Assembly (NCBI RefSeq): GCF_032854445.1
Contig: NW_027017967.1
Location: 124,001 to 188,000 of the forward strand
Length of the DNA stretch: 64,000 nt
Direction of reading: 5' to 3'
Source of the DNA: Liolophura sinensis
Taxonomy: Eukaryota; Mollusca; Polyplacophora; Chitonida; Chitonidae
The notes beneath the pieces are model-generated. The model was not told the origin of the DNA and ran no database searches. It saw only the letters and a program-made list of their open reading frames with translations. How positions within the stretch are numbered: position 1 is the stretch's first letter; each line of letters opens with the position of its first letter. Below are positions 21,416-32,140 of the stretch, in pieces. Position numbers and translations under genes: made by a program.

Positions 21416-23700
21416 TGACAGATAGCTCCCCCACCCTAATATTTCTTAAATTATATTATCCAACTTCTAATTATTTTTGAATAAAGTAAATGCCTTGCTG
21501 ATTCACCATGCCAACTTTCAAATCTCTCTGTGTGTAAAATTAACTCTGTGTGAGTTATTTCCAAATTCATATGCACATTGTCAGCCATTAACATTGAAGG
21601 ATAAGTTGAGAGATAGATTTCCCACCAAATATTTCCTTAAAATTGTTTCATCCAATTTCTGTTAATTTGTGAATAATCTGCATGCATTCCAAATTCTGCA
21701 TGCCAATTTTGAATGGCGTGTGTGTAAAATTAAAGGAATCATATCCAAATCTGAATGCAGATTTGCACCGGTCAACATTGAAATACAGATATGACACATA
21801 GTTTCCCCCACCAAATATTTTCTTAAAATTGTTTTATTCAAATTCTCGCTATTTGTGAATAATTTACATGCATTGCTGATTGAGTATGCCAATTTTGAAT
21901 GGTGTGTGTGTGTAAATAAATGAATCATGTCCAGATCTGGATGTAAAATTTAAGGAGATATTTCCAAATTCAAATGCACATTGCCTGCCGTTATCATAGC
22001 ACCTGTCAACATCGAAATAAGGTATGACACATAGTTTCCCCACCAAATAATCTTTTACAAATTTTAATGGAACTTCTGATTAGTTGTGAATAATCTACAT
22101 GCATTGCTGATTGAGCATGCCAATTTAAAATGGTGTGTGTGTGAAATTAAAGAATCATCTCCAGATCTGAATGCACATTTGCACCCATCAACATTGAAGA
22201 CATGTTTGAGAGATAGATTTCTCCCCCAAATATTTTCTTAATAGTGTTTTATCAAACTTCTGCTTATTTGTGAATAATCTACATGCATTGCTGATTAAGC
22301 ATGTCAATTTTGAATGTTGTGTGTGTAAAATTAAAGGTGTCATAAAATTATAAAGGAATAATGAATGTGCAAATACTATCGTTGACTGTACCAGAGTTGT
22401 CTCCCCTCCTGTGTTAAGAGATAGGCCTAATGACGGCAAGTGATTGGACGGTGATTAGGGCCTTAGTTACCCATGGAATTGGTTGAATTTTGACAGGTGA
22501 TTACCAAAAGTAGACTTCTACCATCTGTGTGAGTTTGGTGGAATTACAATGAGTCGAAGGGGCAAAATGGCCTAATTTAGTGCTGCACATTGTCAGCTGT
22601 GAACATCGAAGGCATAGGTTGAGATAGATTTCCCCCAAATTTTTTCTTTGAAGTGTTTTATCCAACTTCTGCTTATTTGCCAATAATTTACATGCCTTGC
22701 TGATTAAGCATGCAATTTTGAGTGCTGTGTGTGTGAAATTAAAGGAATCATATCCAAATCTGAATGCTGATTTGCACCCGTTAACATTGAAATACAGGTG
22801 TGACAGGTTTCCCCCACCAAATATTTTCTCAAATTTGTTTTATCCAAATTCTGGTTGTTTGTGAATAATGTACATGCATTGTTGATTGGGCATGCCAAAT
22901 TAGAATGGTGTGTGTGTGTGAAATTAAAGGAATCATATCCAAATCTGAATGCAGATTTGCACGCCTCAATATTGAAATACAGGTATGACACATAGTTTCC
23001 CCCACCAAAGTTTTTTAAAAATTTTTTATGGAACATCTGATTAGTTGTGAATAATTTACATGCATTGCTGATTGAGCATGTCAGTTTTTGAATGCTGTAT
23101 GTGTGAAATTAAAGGTGTCATGTCCAGATCTGAATGCACATTTGCACCCATCAACATTGAAGACATGGTTTGAGAGATAGATTTCTCCCCCAAATATTTT
23201 CTTAAAAATAATTTATCCAACTTCTGCTTATTTGTGAATAATCTACATGCATTGCTTATTGAGCATGCCAATTTTGAATGGTGTGTGTGTGAAATTAAAG
23301 GAATCATATCCAAATCTGAATGCAGATTTGCACCCGTCAACATTGAAATACAGGTATGACACATAGTTTCCCCCACCAAATAATCGTTTACAAATTTTTA
23401 TGGAACTTCTGATTAGTTGTGAATAATCTACATGCATTGCTGATTAAGCATGTCAATTTTGAATGTTGTGTGTGTGAAATTAAAGGTATCATATCCAAAT
23501 CTGTATGCATATTTGCACCTGTCAACCTTGAAATTAAGGTACCACACAGTTTCCCCCCAATATGATTTTTTATAAACTTTTTATCGAACTGCTGTTTATT
23601 TGTGAGTAATGTACATGCAGTGCTGATTCTGCATATTAATTTTGAATGTTGTATGTGTAGAATTAATGGTGTCATGAAATGATAAAAGGAATAACTGAAG
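21415..23700. repeat. ~185-bp satellite array, block 2
   Basis: This is the longest array. TGCATTGC cores lie at 23061, 23248, 23433 and 23616 (spacings 187, 185, 183). It is interrupted at about 22350-22590 by the GTCTCCCCTCCTGTGTTAAG module. Minus-strand frames (for example 23056-23379) are by-products of the repeat. Confidence 0.88.
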
Positions 23701-24040
23701 ACTCAACGGGAAAAACGAGTGATGTCACATTCTGAACATTTTGAGGAAATTTTTAATTTTGAAACCATAACATCATACTACTGGATGGATTTAATATTGT
23801 TTTGATACATGGATTTAACTAAGCATGGGATTGGTAACAAATATTCTGCTAACTGGCAATATTTGTGAAGCTTTTACCTTGGCTTCGCATTGAAGTAATA
23901 ATGCGTATCTGTATGGACATCTCTCATTTTTATACCGAGCGCTACTTCAGGACACAATCAGCTTAGTTTTTAAGTATAATCAAACCCAGAATTGAACCTG
24001 CAACTCCCGATTATGAGAGGATTGCTTTACAGTCGTATAC
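23701..24040. other. No gene seen
   Basis: A short stretch without a recognisable frame or repeat, lying between the satellite and an old SINE. Confidence 0.45.
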
Positions 24041-24338
24041 TGGTTTGTTTGTTTGTTTGATTAGAGTTTTACGCCGGGCCCAAGATTATTTCACTCACAT
24101 GACGCCGTGCCAGCATAAGTGTTGGAGGAAACCGGGCTGTGCCGGGAAGGAGGGTGGGGGTGGGGGAGTGGGGGGGGGGGGGGGAGCCAGGACCTTCAGT
24201 AGGTTGCTGGCAAACCTTCGCTCGTAAATCTGGAGACAAAGCCAATGGCAGCTGGATTTGAACTCACAACCTCATTGGTGCGATGCTACAGTGGTCATTG
24301 TACAATGCACGCTAACCGCTCGGCCACGAAGGCCCCTT
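24041..24338 (-). mobile_element. Old, diverged SINE1 relative
   Basis: On the minus strand it has GGGGCCTTCGTGGCCGAGCG as head and TGGGCCCGGCGTAAAACTCT as tail. The order matches SINE1 but the sequence is diverged, and a G-run (24166-24184) has expanded inside. Confidence 0.7.
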
Positions 24339-26024
24339 CTGTAATGGTAGCCGTCATCAGTTAAAGCAAAAAGGCAAAACAGTCAAATAAAACTGAACTT
24401 AATCATTTTATTGCAATGAATAAGAAAGAAGGTTACAATTTAACGGCATCCATAAGGGTGCTGCTAGATATTACAAAATGCAAGCTCACATAAATCAATG
24501 TTTGCCTTAAAAACAAAATAATTAAACCACTGTGAGAACCGCAACAGATTAGTTAGTTAACGCACTGATAGATCATTCACTTTCTGACAAGTCACTGTCG
24601 ACTTCATCCATAGGGGCAGCACCTTGGTCATTATTTACTTCTGTAGGTAGATTATCGAAGGAGACTTGTGCTTCGGTGCGACAGAAACGCTTCAGAACCT
24701 GGAGGTCTTTAAACCTTGCAGCAGCAATGTTCAGCCTACTGCTGTACAAAGGCTGCGGGTTACCCATCAGGACCCTCCAAACATCTTTACCTTTATCGCC
24801 ACGACCAGTAAGAACAGCACTCTCGTGCGCACCATTCCATGAATTTCTATACATCATCATCCGTCGATGTTGCTGCCTGAATTCAATATCTTTAATAGGC
24901 CGGGTTGCCACAGGACAGGTTGTTCGATATAAGGGTTTCAAGTAGGCTGTGAAATTGAAAAACATTGCTTGTTCCATTTGCACCACACAAAAAGGACTGG
25001 GCATTTTCCTGGCATTCTGAATTTGTGTTCTCTATTCATCAATGGTCTCCACACGTGCTTTTTGATTTACAAGGGCCATATCTCTATCGCATTCCATGTA
25101 ACTATGGCCTCTCTCTGGAAATGTAATATGGACATCTGTAAAACGCTTCTTCTTGTTTACCAAATAATGTAAGTATCTGAAGACAGTAAAATTCTTGTTT
25201 TGACCCGCACAGGAATCACAGAATGAATTCAAAACTTGCACATTGGGATTAAGATCATTTGTAATGAAATGATCAAGCATTGAGCAAACATCATCAGAGC
25301 CCTTTTTGGCAATAGTTTCATCATAAGTGTAAAAATAAGCTTGATCAGAACCTAACACATGGATGTTAAATGACAAGAAAGTTAGTTGACGTCTGTAGTA
25401 CACATCGTCTGTACTAATATTTGGCATGTACAAGTTTTTCGGGAAATTAAACGCCACAGCAACCACAGTAGGGTTAGTTTGAGAAGTTTTCCGAGCATTG
25501 CTTTTTCTTTTGTAAAAAGAATCTGCCTTCCTTTTGTGAAGCTCATGTTGAGCAGACAGGGTTTCACGCTCCTTGAGCAAAGTCGCAGGTGTCGGGGATC
25601 CAGTCAGTTCCTTATCAATACTTCGAATCTTAGCAATGAAGGTGTCACAACTTGAACAAGTGTCCTTTCTAGGATAGCCAAATGAGATATTAAATTTCTC
25701 ATGAAATATTTTCCTGTAGCTTTCATAACTGAGCTTATCTTCTCTATATGTCTCCATGTACATGGCGTGCATTTTGGAAATGTTGAGTTTTTCAGGGAGA
25801 TAGAGTTTTCTGGAGCGACTCAAAGCGTAGTGAGAAGTGCGTCCACGAAAGGAAGAAATGGGGTCTTTCACTTTCTGGATCTCTTCTTCCTTTAATCAAT
25901 GGGGGTGATTGTTGTGCTTGCCTCTTTTGTCTTGTGGTGGGTGACCTAAAACAGTGACAATTAAATAAAATATATCTTGCACCTAGATATAAACTACAGG
26001 TGTGTTAACTTTGATTTTGTGTGA

Positions 26025-26194
26025 TTTGGATTGGAGTTTTGAGCCGTGCTCAAGATTATTTCACTCATATGATGGCATGCCAGCATTAGTGTGTGAGAAA
26101 ACCGGGCAGTGCCTGCATGGGGGCAACCCACACCTTTCTGCAGGTTGCTGGGAGTATGTAAGCCATATAAAGGCTGGGTCTCCTATGCGCCTCT
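26025..26194 (-). mobile_element. Old SINE relic in the DUF7869-like intron
   Basis: On the minus strand the tail GTGAAATAATCTTGAGCACGG and body AACCTGCAGAAAGG are a diverged SINE1-type sequence. It is truncated by the younger SINE1 at 26195. Confidence 0.6.
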
Positions 26195-26468
26195 GGCCTC
26201 CGTTGCTCAGTCGGTTAGCACGCTAGCGCTGCGTAGTGACCCAGAAGCCTCTCACCAATGCAGTCGCTGTGAGTTCAAGACCAGCTTATGCTGGCTTCCT
26301 CTCCGGCCGTACGTGGGAAGGTCTGACAGCAACCTGCGGATGGTCGTGGGTTTCCCCGGGCTCTGCCCGGTTTCCATCCACCATAATGATGGCCGCCGTC
26401 GAATAAGTGAAATATTCTTGAGTATGACGTAAAACACCAATCAAAAAAAAAAAAAAAAAAAAAAAAAA
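26195..26468 (+). mobile_element. SINE1 copy with poly-A tail
   Basis: It is a full-length copy from GGCCTCCGTTGCTCAGTCGG to CACCAATC(A)n. The 14-bp target duplication TCCTATGCGCCTCT is at 26181-26194 and 26469-26482. The long A-tail and exact duplication mark it as young. Confidence 0.93.
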
Positions 26469-26482
26469 TCCTATGCGCCTCT

Positions 26483-26690
26483 CAATGTCAGGTCAAAGAC
26501 ACTCAACATGACACCAAACCCAGTCACATTATACTGACACCGGGTCGTTGCTGTAACCCCATAAAGCTGAGCGTGAAACGAGGCAATGCAACTACCATTC
26601 TAAAGTCTTTTAAAACTACGGTTTTTAAGTATGACCCGACTCAGGATCGAACTTGGGTCCACGAGACAGACGGAGTCACCGGGGCCAATT
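26483..26690 (-). mobile_element. Old SINE2 relative
   Basis: TTATACTGACACCGGGTCG, GCTGAGCGTGAAACGAGGCA and the tRNA-like GACCCGACTCAGGATCGAAC parallel the minus-strand SINE2 at 53356-53714 at lower identity. Confidence 0.6.
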
Positions 26691-27275
26691 TATAATAAAT
26701 GAAGGCTGGATGAAAGCATCTCTAGAGCAGACATTGAGCAAATACAAATAATAAATAAAAAGAAAGTGGAATAGCAGATTAGAATCACCGGTTTGAGCAA
26801 TGGATTTCCTGATGATTTCCACTCGCTTTACTGAGATCCCAAATATCGCTACAAAAGCTTTCAGACACACCTTGACTTTCCGTGATGATTGTTCCCCTGG
26901 AATACGTACACAGTAATTATAGGAGCTATCATGCAGATTAGCAGTCATCTCTGGTTTACGTGGCCTTCGTCTTTGCACACCATGAATTTCTATAAGTGTG
27001 GAAAGACATGCATCTTGAGCATCTTTTGTTGTATAGTTGTTGTTAAAAGCATTGACTTATGCCTGTCTCTCCTCATCTGTTATATTCTCGAAGCACTTGT
27101 GTCTTCTACACTTACAGTCTGGGCCACTGACATGACTACAAAGCCTCTGTCTTTTAGCTTTTCCTCTTGATCTACCTGTTTTCTTTCTTTTCTTGGGTTT
27201 ATCAGTGGGATGAGGATGTGCACATTGATTGTCCACCATCTTGAATCTTATGTTGCCATCCAGACGAACAGTCAT

Positions 27276-27539
27276 TGGTCAGACACAGTCACATGATGCA
27301 AAGCCAAGGCACATGAGTGGACAACTCTCGTTTTTCCATACAAAGAATTGGACTGCACTCGTTCTTCCACAGTGATGTGTTTATACTACCCCCTCTTTTG
27401 TGGGGACTACACCCGTTTTTCCGCATAATATTAATGTCAACATATAAGTAGCAACAGAGCTACCAGACAGGGGCAATAACTGTAAATTGAACAAAATATG
27501 ACTTCAAGTGTATTAGAGTTGTCTCCCCTCCTGTGTTAA
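27276..27539. other. No gene seen
   Basis: This is 5' flank of the DUF7869-like gene with no clear TATA box. It ends in the GTCTCCCCTCCTGTGTTAAG module that precedes the satellite. Confidence 0.4.
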
Positions 27540-28130
27540 GAGATAGGGTATGAAATACGGCTATGACACCTAGTTTCCCCTCTATAAATTTTTTTAAACG
27601 GTTTTTCAAACTGCTGTTTATTTGTGAGTAATGTAGATACATTGCTGATTCTGCATGCGAATTTTGAATGGTGTGTGCGTGAAATTAAAGGAATCATGTC
27701 CAGATCTGAATGAAGATTTGCACCCATCAACATTGAAGACATGGCTTGAGAGATAGATCCCCCCCCCCCCAAAATATTTTCTTAAAAGTGTTTTATCCAA
27801 CTTCTGCTTACTTGTGAATAATCTGTGTGTGTGTGAAATTAAAGGAATCATATACAAATCTGAATGCAGATTTACACCCCTCAACATTGAAATACAGGTA
27901 TGACACATAGTTTCCCCCACCAAATATTTTCTTAAAAGTGTTTTATCCAATTTCTGGTTGTTTGTGAATAATCTACATGCATTGCTGATTGAGCATGGTA
28001 ATTTTGAATGGTGTTTGTGTGAAATTAAAGGAATCATGTCCAGATCTGAATGCACATTTGCACCCATTAACATGGCTTGAGAGATAGATTTCCTCCCCAA
28101 ATATTTTTTTAACATATATGTATGTATGTA
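27540..28130. repeat. ~185-bp satellite array, block 3
   Basis: About three monomers with the same core words as the other blocks, plus a C-run near 27761. The array passes into a TATG microsatellite at 28117-28142. Confidence 0.85.
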
Positions 28131-28516
28131 TGTATGCATGTATTTATGACAGGCATCAAGTTGCAAAAATACATCCCTATATATGTAGATATTATGCAAA
28201 ATAGGTGGCGAGATGCCTGGATCGAATCCTGCCTTAGGATGGGTACCTCTGTTTTTGTAAATTGGTGGCTGATGTGTGATTGTAAATAAAATGGAAAATA
28301 GTGGTTATTGTTAGAGTGTGAGGCAATAGGAGTGTTAGGGTGATGTGTGTTGTGTTAGAGAGGTAGTATGTAAGGCATGGAAGGTGTAGTTGTTTTAAAG
28401 CACATAGGGCCAATGTTATTAGATAACCCCATGTTAAAGCATAGGGCCCATGTTATTGGATAGGTCAGAAAGTTTTGGTCTCTAAAAAGTGGAAGCTGAA
28501 GTTGTTGGCAACAGAG
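28131..28516. repeat. Dispersed module with B-box-like GGATCGAATCC
   Basis: GGTGGCGAGATGCCTGGATC and GGATGGGTACCTCTGTTTTT recur near 34595-34650 and, inverted, near 5870-5920. It may be an old tRNA-derived SINE. No coding signature. Confidence 0.45.
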
Positions 28517-29529
28517 GGCGCTCAAGTGACAAGTTCTAGTGACAGCAGCGTGTTGTCGTACAGCAGTAACAGCATTTGCAGAATTTTTGCTTCCATTTTG
28601 ACTGACTTACGACGTGGTAAGTACTAAATATTGCCATGTCAGTGGTTAGATATATGTAACATGCGACAAAAAAGGCAAAAACAAAAAATTACAGCACGTA
28701 ATACATACGTAGGGTCACGACAACTGCCCTTTCAGTGAAGTTCAGGTCACAGAAGAGTAGAGCGTTAGAAGAGCAGTTGAATCAAAAGCAATATGGCTCC
28801 CCATCTGCAGCATTTTACAGCATTTTTGGCTCCCGAGTACTGAATATTGCAGTGTCAGTGGTTTATAAGGTATTTATAGACTCCAACCCAAACGGAAAAT
28901 TAAAACTTGGCTCCGCGTTGCCTATGTACAACGCGAAACCGACGTTCCCGGCGGTAACTTTTGACAGGTGATTACCATAGGTATGGTTCTACCAGCTAAG
29001 TGAGTTTGGTGAAATTGGAATGAGTTGAAGGTGAGTAGGCCTATGGGCTAATTTAGTGCCGTACTGTAGGCAATGGGCTATAGCACAAGGGTGGATAAAG
29101 GTGGGTAGTGTCGGTGTGGAGTCCCGTATCCCGTTAATTACTGTCCGATGGTGCTGAAATTTAACAGGTCAGTAGACAATTCATTGTGCTAGATACCTGC
29201 GGAGTGTTATGGCACTGAGATGAGCAGATCATGAGTACAGTGTGTTAGAAGGTGAGTATGACGGGAATCTGGAATTGTGGGGAGTGTGTCGAAGTGACAA
29301 TCCCTTTTCGCCTATGCAGAATACGGGGAAGTGTCACAGATTTGTGACCGAAAGGTGAGTATGATACAAGTGTGGGTGTTGAAGGGTGACTATGGGTGGG
29401 AATTTGTGCTTATGTACAACGCGAAACCGCCGTTCCCGGCGGTAACTTATAGTACCCATGTTAAATTCGTCGAATGCCTTAGTGTAATCCAATGTACATG
29501 AGATAAAACCATCTTGTCTACAGCTGAAG
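28517..29529 (+). promoter_or_regulatory. Promoter/leader of RING-like gene 1, split by an insertion
   Basis: 28517-28960 and 29405-29529 together match the TR2 promoter (19848-20240, inverse). The two parts are separated by about 440 bp of the GGTGAGTATGG module. A ~40-bp phrase (ATGTACAACGCGAAACCG..GTTCCCGGCGGTAACTT) occurs at both edges of the insertion, as after a duplication. The leader ends CTGAAGATG at the upstream short ORF. Confidence 0.65.
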
Positions 29530-29577
29530 ATGCATATGGCTAACTTTACCCTTACAACAGACACACGCTCCAAGTGA
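29530..29577 (+). CDS. Conserved 15-residue upstream ORF of RING-like gene 1
   Basis: It starts at the ATG where the shared leader ends and encodes MHMANFTLTTDTRSK. Gene 2 has MYMANFTLTKGTRPK at 36471-36518. Start, length and stop are kept and 11 of 15 residues are identical. It could be a regulatory uORF. It could also be the remnant of an alternative first exon, since TTAAATTCCAG before the main ATG looks like a splice acceptor. Confidence 0.5.
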   Translation: MHMANFTLTTDTRSK

Positions 29578-29697
29578 TACGACTTTCTGCTCGCCAAGAC
29601 AATTTCAGATTTCACGACATACTCGCCAGATAATAGGTCATGCTGAGCTCAAGAATAACAGTATTTCGTCTCTTAAATTCCAGAACACCAGACAACC

Positions 29698-30189
29698 ATG
29701 CCTTGCCGTATGTGCGGAAGGCTGATGGGCCGGAGAAACCCTTCCATGAGAATGAGATGTGGCTGTGTTCTTTGCATCAGATGCCTACGCAACACGCTGA
29801 TGGCAGCATACGGTTTGGCTATAGACGGCAACCCAGTAACCTTTGCCATGAGTAACCTTTGTCCCTACTGCAGCCCCGACCCCAGGTGGCGCCAGTACGT
29901 CGCGCCACCGCAGCCCAGGAGAAGGCCGATGGCGCCGAGGCTCACGTTGATCGTGCGCTTCACAAACCTGCTGATTTGGCGACACGCCAGGTTGCTCCTC
30001 AGAGAATTGCCCGCTGTGGTCAGCAGTTACCCTGTCGCAGGACAGCTCGCGTTGCAGGTCCACACAAACCTGGACAGGGCCATGGTCGTCTTGAATGGAT
30101 TTAACATGCAGTGCCGTTGGTACTTCGTTGGATGGCTCCACTACCTCAACGCCTTGCGTACGATGGTGTCAGGCTTCCTGGCCCTGTGA
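29698..30189 (+). CDS. RING-like 8-cysteine protein 1 (163 aa)
   Basis: The start MPCRMCG is fixed by the parallel start in gene 2. Eight Cys at residues 3, 6, 21, 23, 26, 29, 55 and 58 follow RING spacing: C-x2-C-x14-C-x-C-x2-C-x2-C-x25-C-x2-C. Cys takes the usual His place, so an all-Cys (C4C4) RING is inferred. RING domains hold two zinc ions and usually recruit a ubiquitin E2. The rest (WRQYVAPPQP, LIVRFTNL, LRELP, YPVAGQL) matches no family I know. Gene 2 keeps all eight Cys and the full length. It is followed by GTAATTGG pairs and a ribozyme, and preceded by the leader shared with the TR2 recombinase. Confidence 0.75.
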   Translation: MPCRMCGRLMGRRNPSMRMRCGCVLCIRCLRNTLMAAYGLAIDGNPVTFAMSNLCPYCSPDPRWRQYVAPPQPRRRPMAPRLTLIVRFTNLLIWRHARLLLRELPAVVSSYPVAGQLALQVHTNLDRAMVVLNGFNMQCRWYFVGWLHYLNALRTMVSGFLAL

Positions 30190-30258
30190 CTTTCTCCCTG
30201 TCACGGTGATCGTCAGTATGTTTTTGTGTGGTGTGTTTTTGTTTGTCCTTGTCCGTGG

Positions 30259-30440
30259 GCATGGTAATTGGCCCCGGGGCACAGTAATTGGCCCCTGTAC
30301 CTGTGCTTGTCTCAGTTTTTTTTGTGTGTGTGTGGGGGGGGGGGGGGGGGGGGGGGGCACGGTAATTGGCCCAGCGGCAGAGTAATTGGCCGTCTTCTGT
30401 GTTTGTGTCTGTTTGTCCTTGGGCACGGTAATTGGCCCCT
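30259..30440 (+). repeat. GTAATTGG site pairs and G-run downstream of RING-like gene 1
   Basis: GTAATTGG starts at 30264 and 30284, at 30362 and 30382 (20 bp apart each), and singly near 30428. A run of about 25 G (30333-30357) splits the block. It lies between the stop codon and the ribozyme. Confidence 0.75.
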
Positions 30441-30442
30441 TT

Positions 30443-30514
30443 CACTAACCATTCAGCAGAACCTCCTCGTGGTGTTAGTGGGAAACAGATGAATCATCTG
30501 GCTAATGCTGCTGA
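30443..30514 (+). ncRNA. HDV-like self-cleaving ribozyme candidate, copy 2 (best)
   Basis: The nested double-pseudoknot order is complete. P1 CACTAAC (30443-30449) pairs GTTAGTG (30474-30480). P2 TCAGCAG (30453-30459) pairs CTGCTGA (30508-30514). P3 ACC/GGT encloses the 7-nt L3 TCCTCGT. GG after P1 can form P1.1. P4 CAGATG/CATCTG has a 3-nt loop. The joining segment GCTAATG carries the C at the place of the catalytic cytosine. L3 and the joining segment resemble those of the HDV ribozyme. Cleavage would fall before 30443. The first P1 pair is C-G instead of the common G-U, which is unusual. It has the same strand as the ORF upstream. Confidence 0.8.
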
Positions 30515-30660
30515 CTCTTTGGTTTCTTCTTTTGGGAAACAATTACCATAAATGTCCTTGCGTGATTTCTTACAGTATATTGTACAGGCCTTCCTGAATC
30601 TGCGAGGCAAATTTGAAGTCTGTGTGTTTAAGAAGAATAGGTCAGGTAGGGTTTTTTAAA
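30515..30660 (+). repeat. 3' flank shared by both RING-like units
   Basis: CTTTGGTTTCTTCTTTTGGG, ATAAATGTCCTTGCGTGATT and CAGGCCTTCCTGAATCTG occur here, inverse at 35395-35533, and partly at 37850-37954. They mark the unit's 3' limit near GGTCAGGTAGGG, where the GACCTT repeat begins. Confidence 0.7.
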
Positions 30661-31060
30661 AAAAATTTCAAAGTCGAAGTCAAATTTCAACCGCCGTTTT
30701 GGTGGTCAAGATGGCCGTGGAGATCAAAACTCACCCCATATTCCTGACCCCTGACCTGGATTAGCTTTTGTATGAAACTTTGAGGTCGATCAGAAAAAAA
30801 AAGTTTTGGACCCATTTTCCATGTTAAAGCATTGGGCCCATGTTATTAGATAGCCCCAAAGTTAAAGCAATGGGGCCCATGTTATTAGATAGGGGTCAGA
30901 AACTCTTTTTCCCTGATTGACCTCAAACTGTAATACCACGGGTAATCGAGGTCGTAAATCACAAATCTGAGGTCAGATCTGACCTTTACCTCGACCTTGA
31001 CCTTCAAAAGGCATTCTTGAGGGACAGTAACATAAATCAAAGAACGACAGATAGCTCACC
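30661..31060. repeat. GACCTT palindromic repeat, block 3
   Basis: It shares AAAATTTCAAAGTCGAAGTC, the palindrome AGGTCAGATCTGACCT (near 30970) and GATAGCTCAC before the satellite. No gene. Confidence 0.7.
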
Positions 31061-32140
31061 AGCCCTAGTATTTTTTAAAGGTTTTTTTTATCCAACTTTT
31101 AATTATTTGTGAATAAAGTAGAGGCCTTACTGATTCACCATGCTAATTTTCAAAGCTGTGTGTGTAAAATCCAAAGAGTTATTTCCAAATTCAAATGCAC
31201 ATTGTGAATTGTGAACATTGAAGGATAAGTTGAGAGATAGATTTCCCCCTCAAAAAATTTTCTTAAAATTGTTTTATCCAATTTCTGGTTATTTGTGAAT
31301 AATTTACATGCATTGCTGATTCTGAATGCCAATTTTGAATGGTGTGTGTGTGAAATTTAAGGTGTGATGAAATGATAAAATGAATAACTGTACCAGATTT
31401 GTCTCCCCTGCTGTGTTAAGCGATACGGTATGAAATACGACATAGTTTCCCCCTCATAAAGATTTTTATAAACGTTCTATCGAACTGCTGTTTATTTGTG
31501 AGTACTGTACATGCAATGCTGATTCTGCATGGCAATTTTGAACAGTGTGTGTGTGAAATTAAAGGAATCATATCCAAATCTGAATGCTGATTTGCACTCG
31601 TTAACATCGAAATACAGGTATGAAACATAGTTTCCCCCACCAAATATTTTCTTAAAATTGTTTTATCCAATTTCTGGTTATTTGTGAATAATCTACATGC
31701 ATTGCTGATTGAGCATGCCAATTTAGAATGGTGTGTGAAATTAAAAGAATCATGTCCAGATATGAATGCATATTTGCACCCATCAACATTGAAGACATTG
31801 CTTGAGAGATAGATTCCCCCCCCCCAATATTTTTTTTAAAGTGTTTTATGCAACTTCTGATCATTTGTGAATAATCTACATCCAATGCTGATTAAACATG
31901 CCAATTTTGAATGGTGTATGTGTGAAAGTAAAGGAATCATATCCAAATCTGAATGCAGATTTGCACCCGTCAACATTAAAATACAGGTGTGACACATAGT
32001 TTCCCCTACCAAATATTTTCTTAAAATTGTTTTATCCAAATTCTGCTTATTTGTGAATGATCTACATGCATTGCTAATTGAGCATGCCAAATTTGAATGT
32101 TGTGTGTGTAAAATTAAAAGTGTCATGAAATGATTAAATC
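31060..32140. repeat. ~185-bp satellite array, block 4
   Basis: Five to six monomers with the usual core words, plus one copy of the GTCTCCCCTGCTGTGTTAAG module near 31400. No gene; minus-strand open frames are artefacts of the repeat. Confidence 0.85.

Larger units (their letters stand above)
24573..27275 (-). pseudogene. DUF7869-like gene, two exons, three premature stops
   Basis: Exon 1 (26789-27275) has a basic stretch (KPKKRKKTGRSRGKAKR), a Cys/His cluster (HVSGPDCKCRRHKC) and FENITDEERQA, then KVCLKAFVAIFGISVKRVEII. The donor GTGATT and an acceptor at 25946 restore the frame across an 843-bp intron filled with SINEs. Exon 2 (24573-25945) begins HPPQDKRGKHNN and carries DTCSSCD, CDSCAGQNKNFTVFRYL and FPERGHSYMECDRDMA, motifs I associate with DUF7869 proteins common in molluscs and arthropods. 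The role is unknown; an RNase H-like/transposase origin is suspected. Three stops interrupt one otherwise continuous ~619-codon frame: TAA 27057-27059, TGA 25896-25898 and TAG 25032-25034. There is no frameshift, so the death is recent. Family naming is from memory. Confidence 0.7.

Noticed and set aside
21662-23675. Series of minus-strand ORFs with MLTGANLHSDLDMIPLISH-like peptides
   Set aside because: They recur wherever the ~185-bp satellite occurs and track its monomer length; the openness follows from repeat composition, with no start, promoter or domain.
30333-30357. Long G-run and other G/C homopolymers (4326, 24166, 34742) as G-quadruplex regulators
   Set aside because: They lie at variable places in repeats and look like slippage expansions; no conserved context supports a function.
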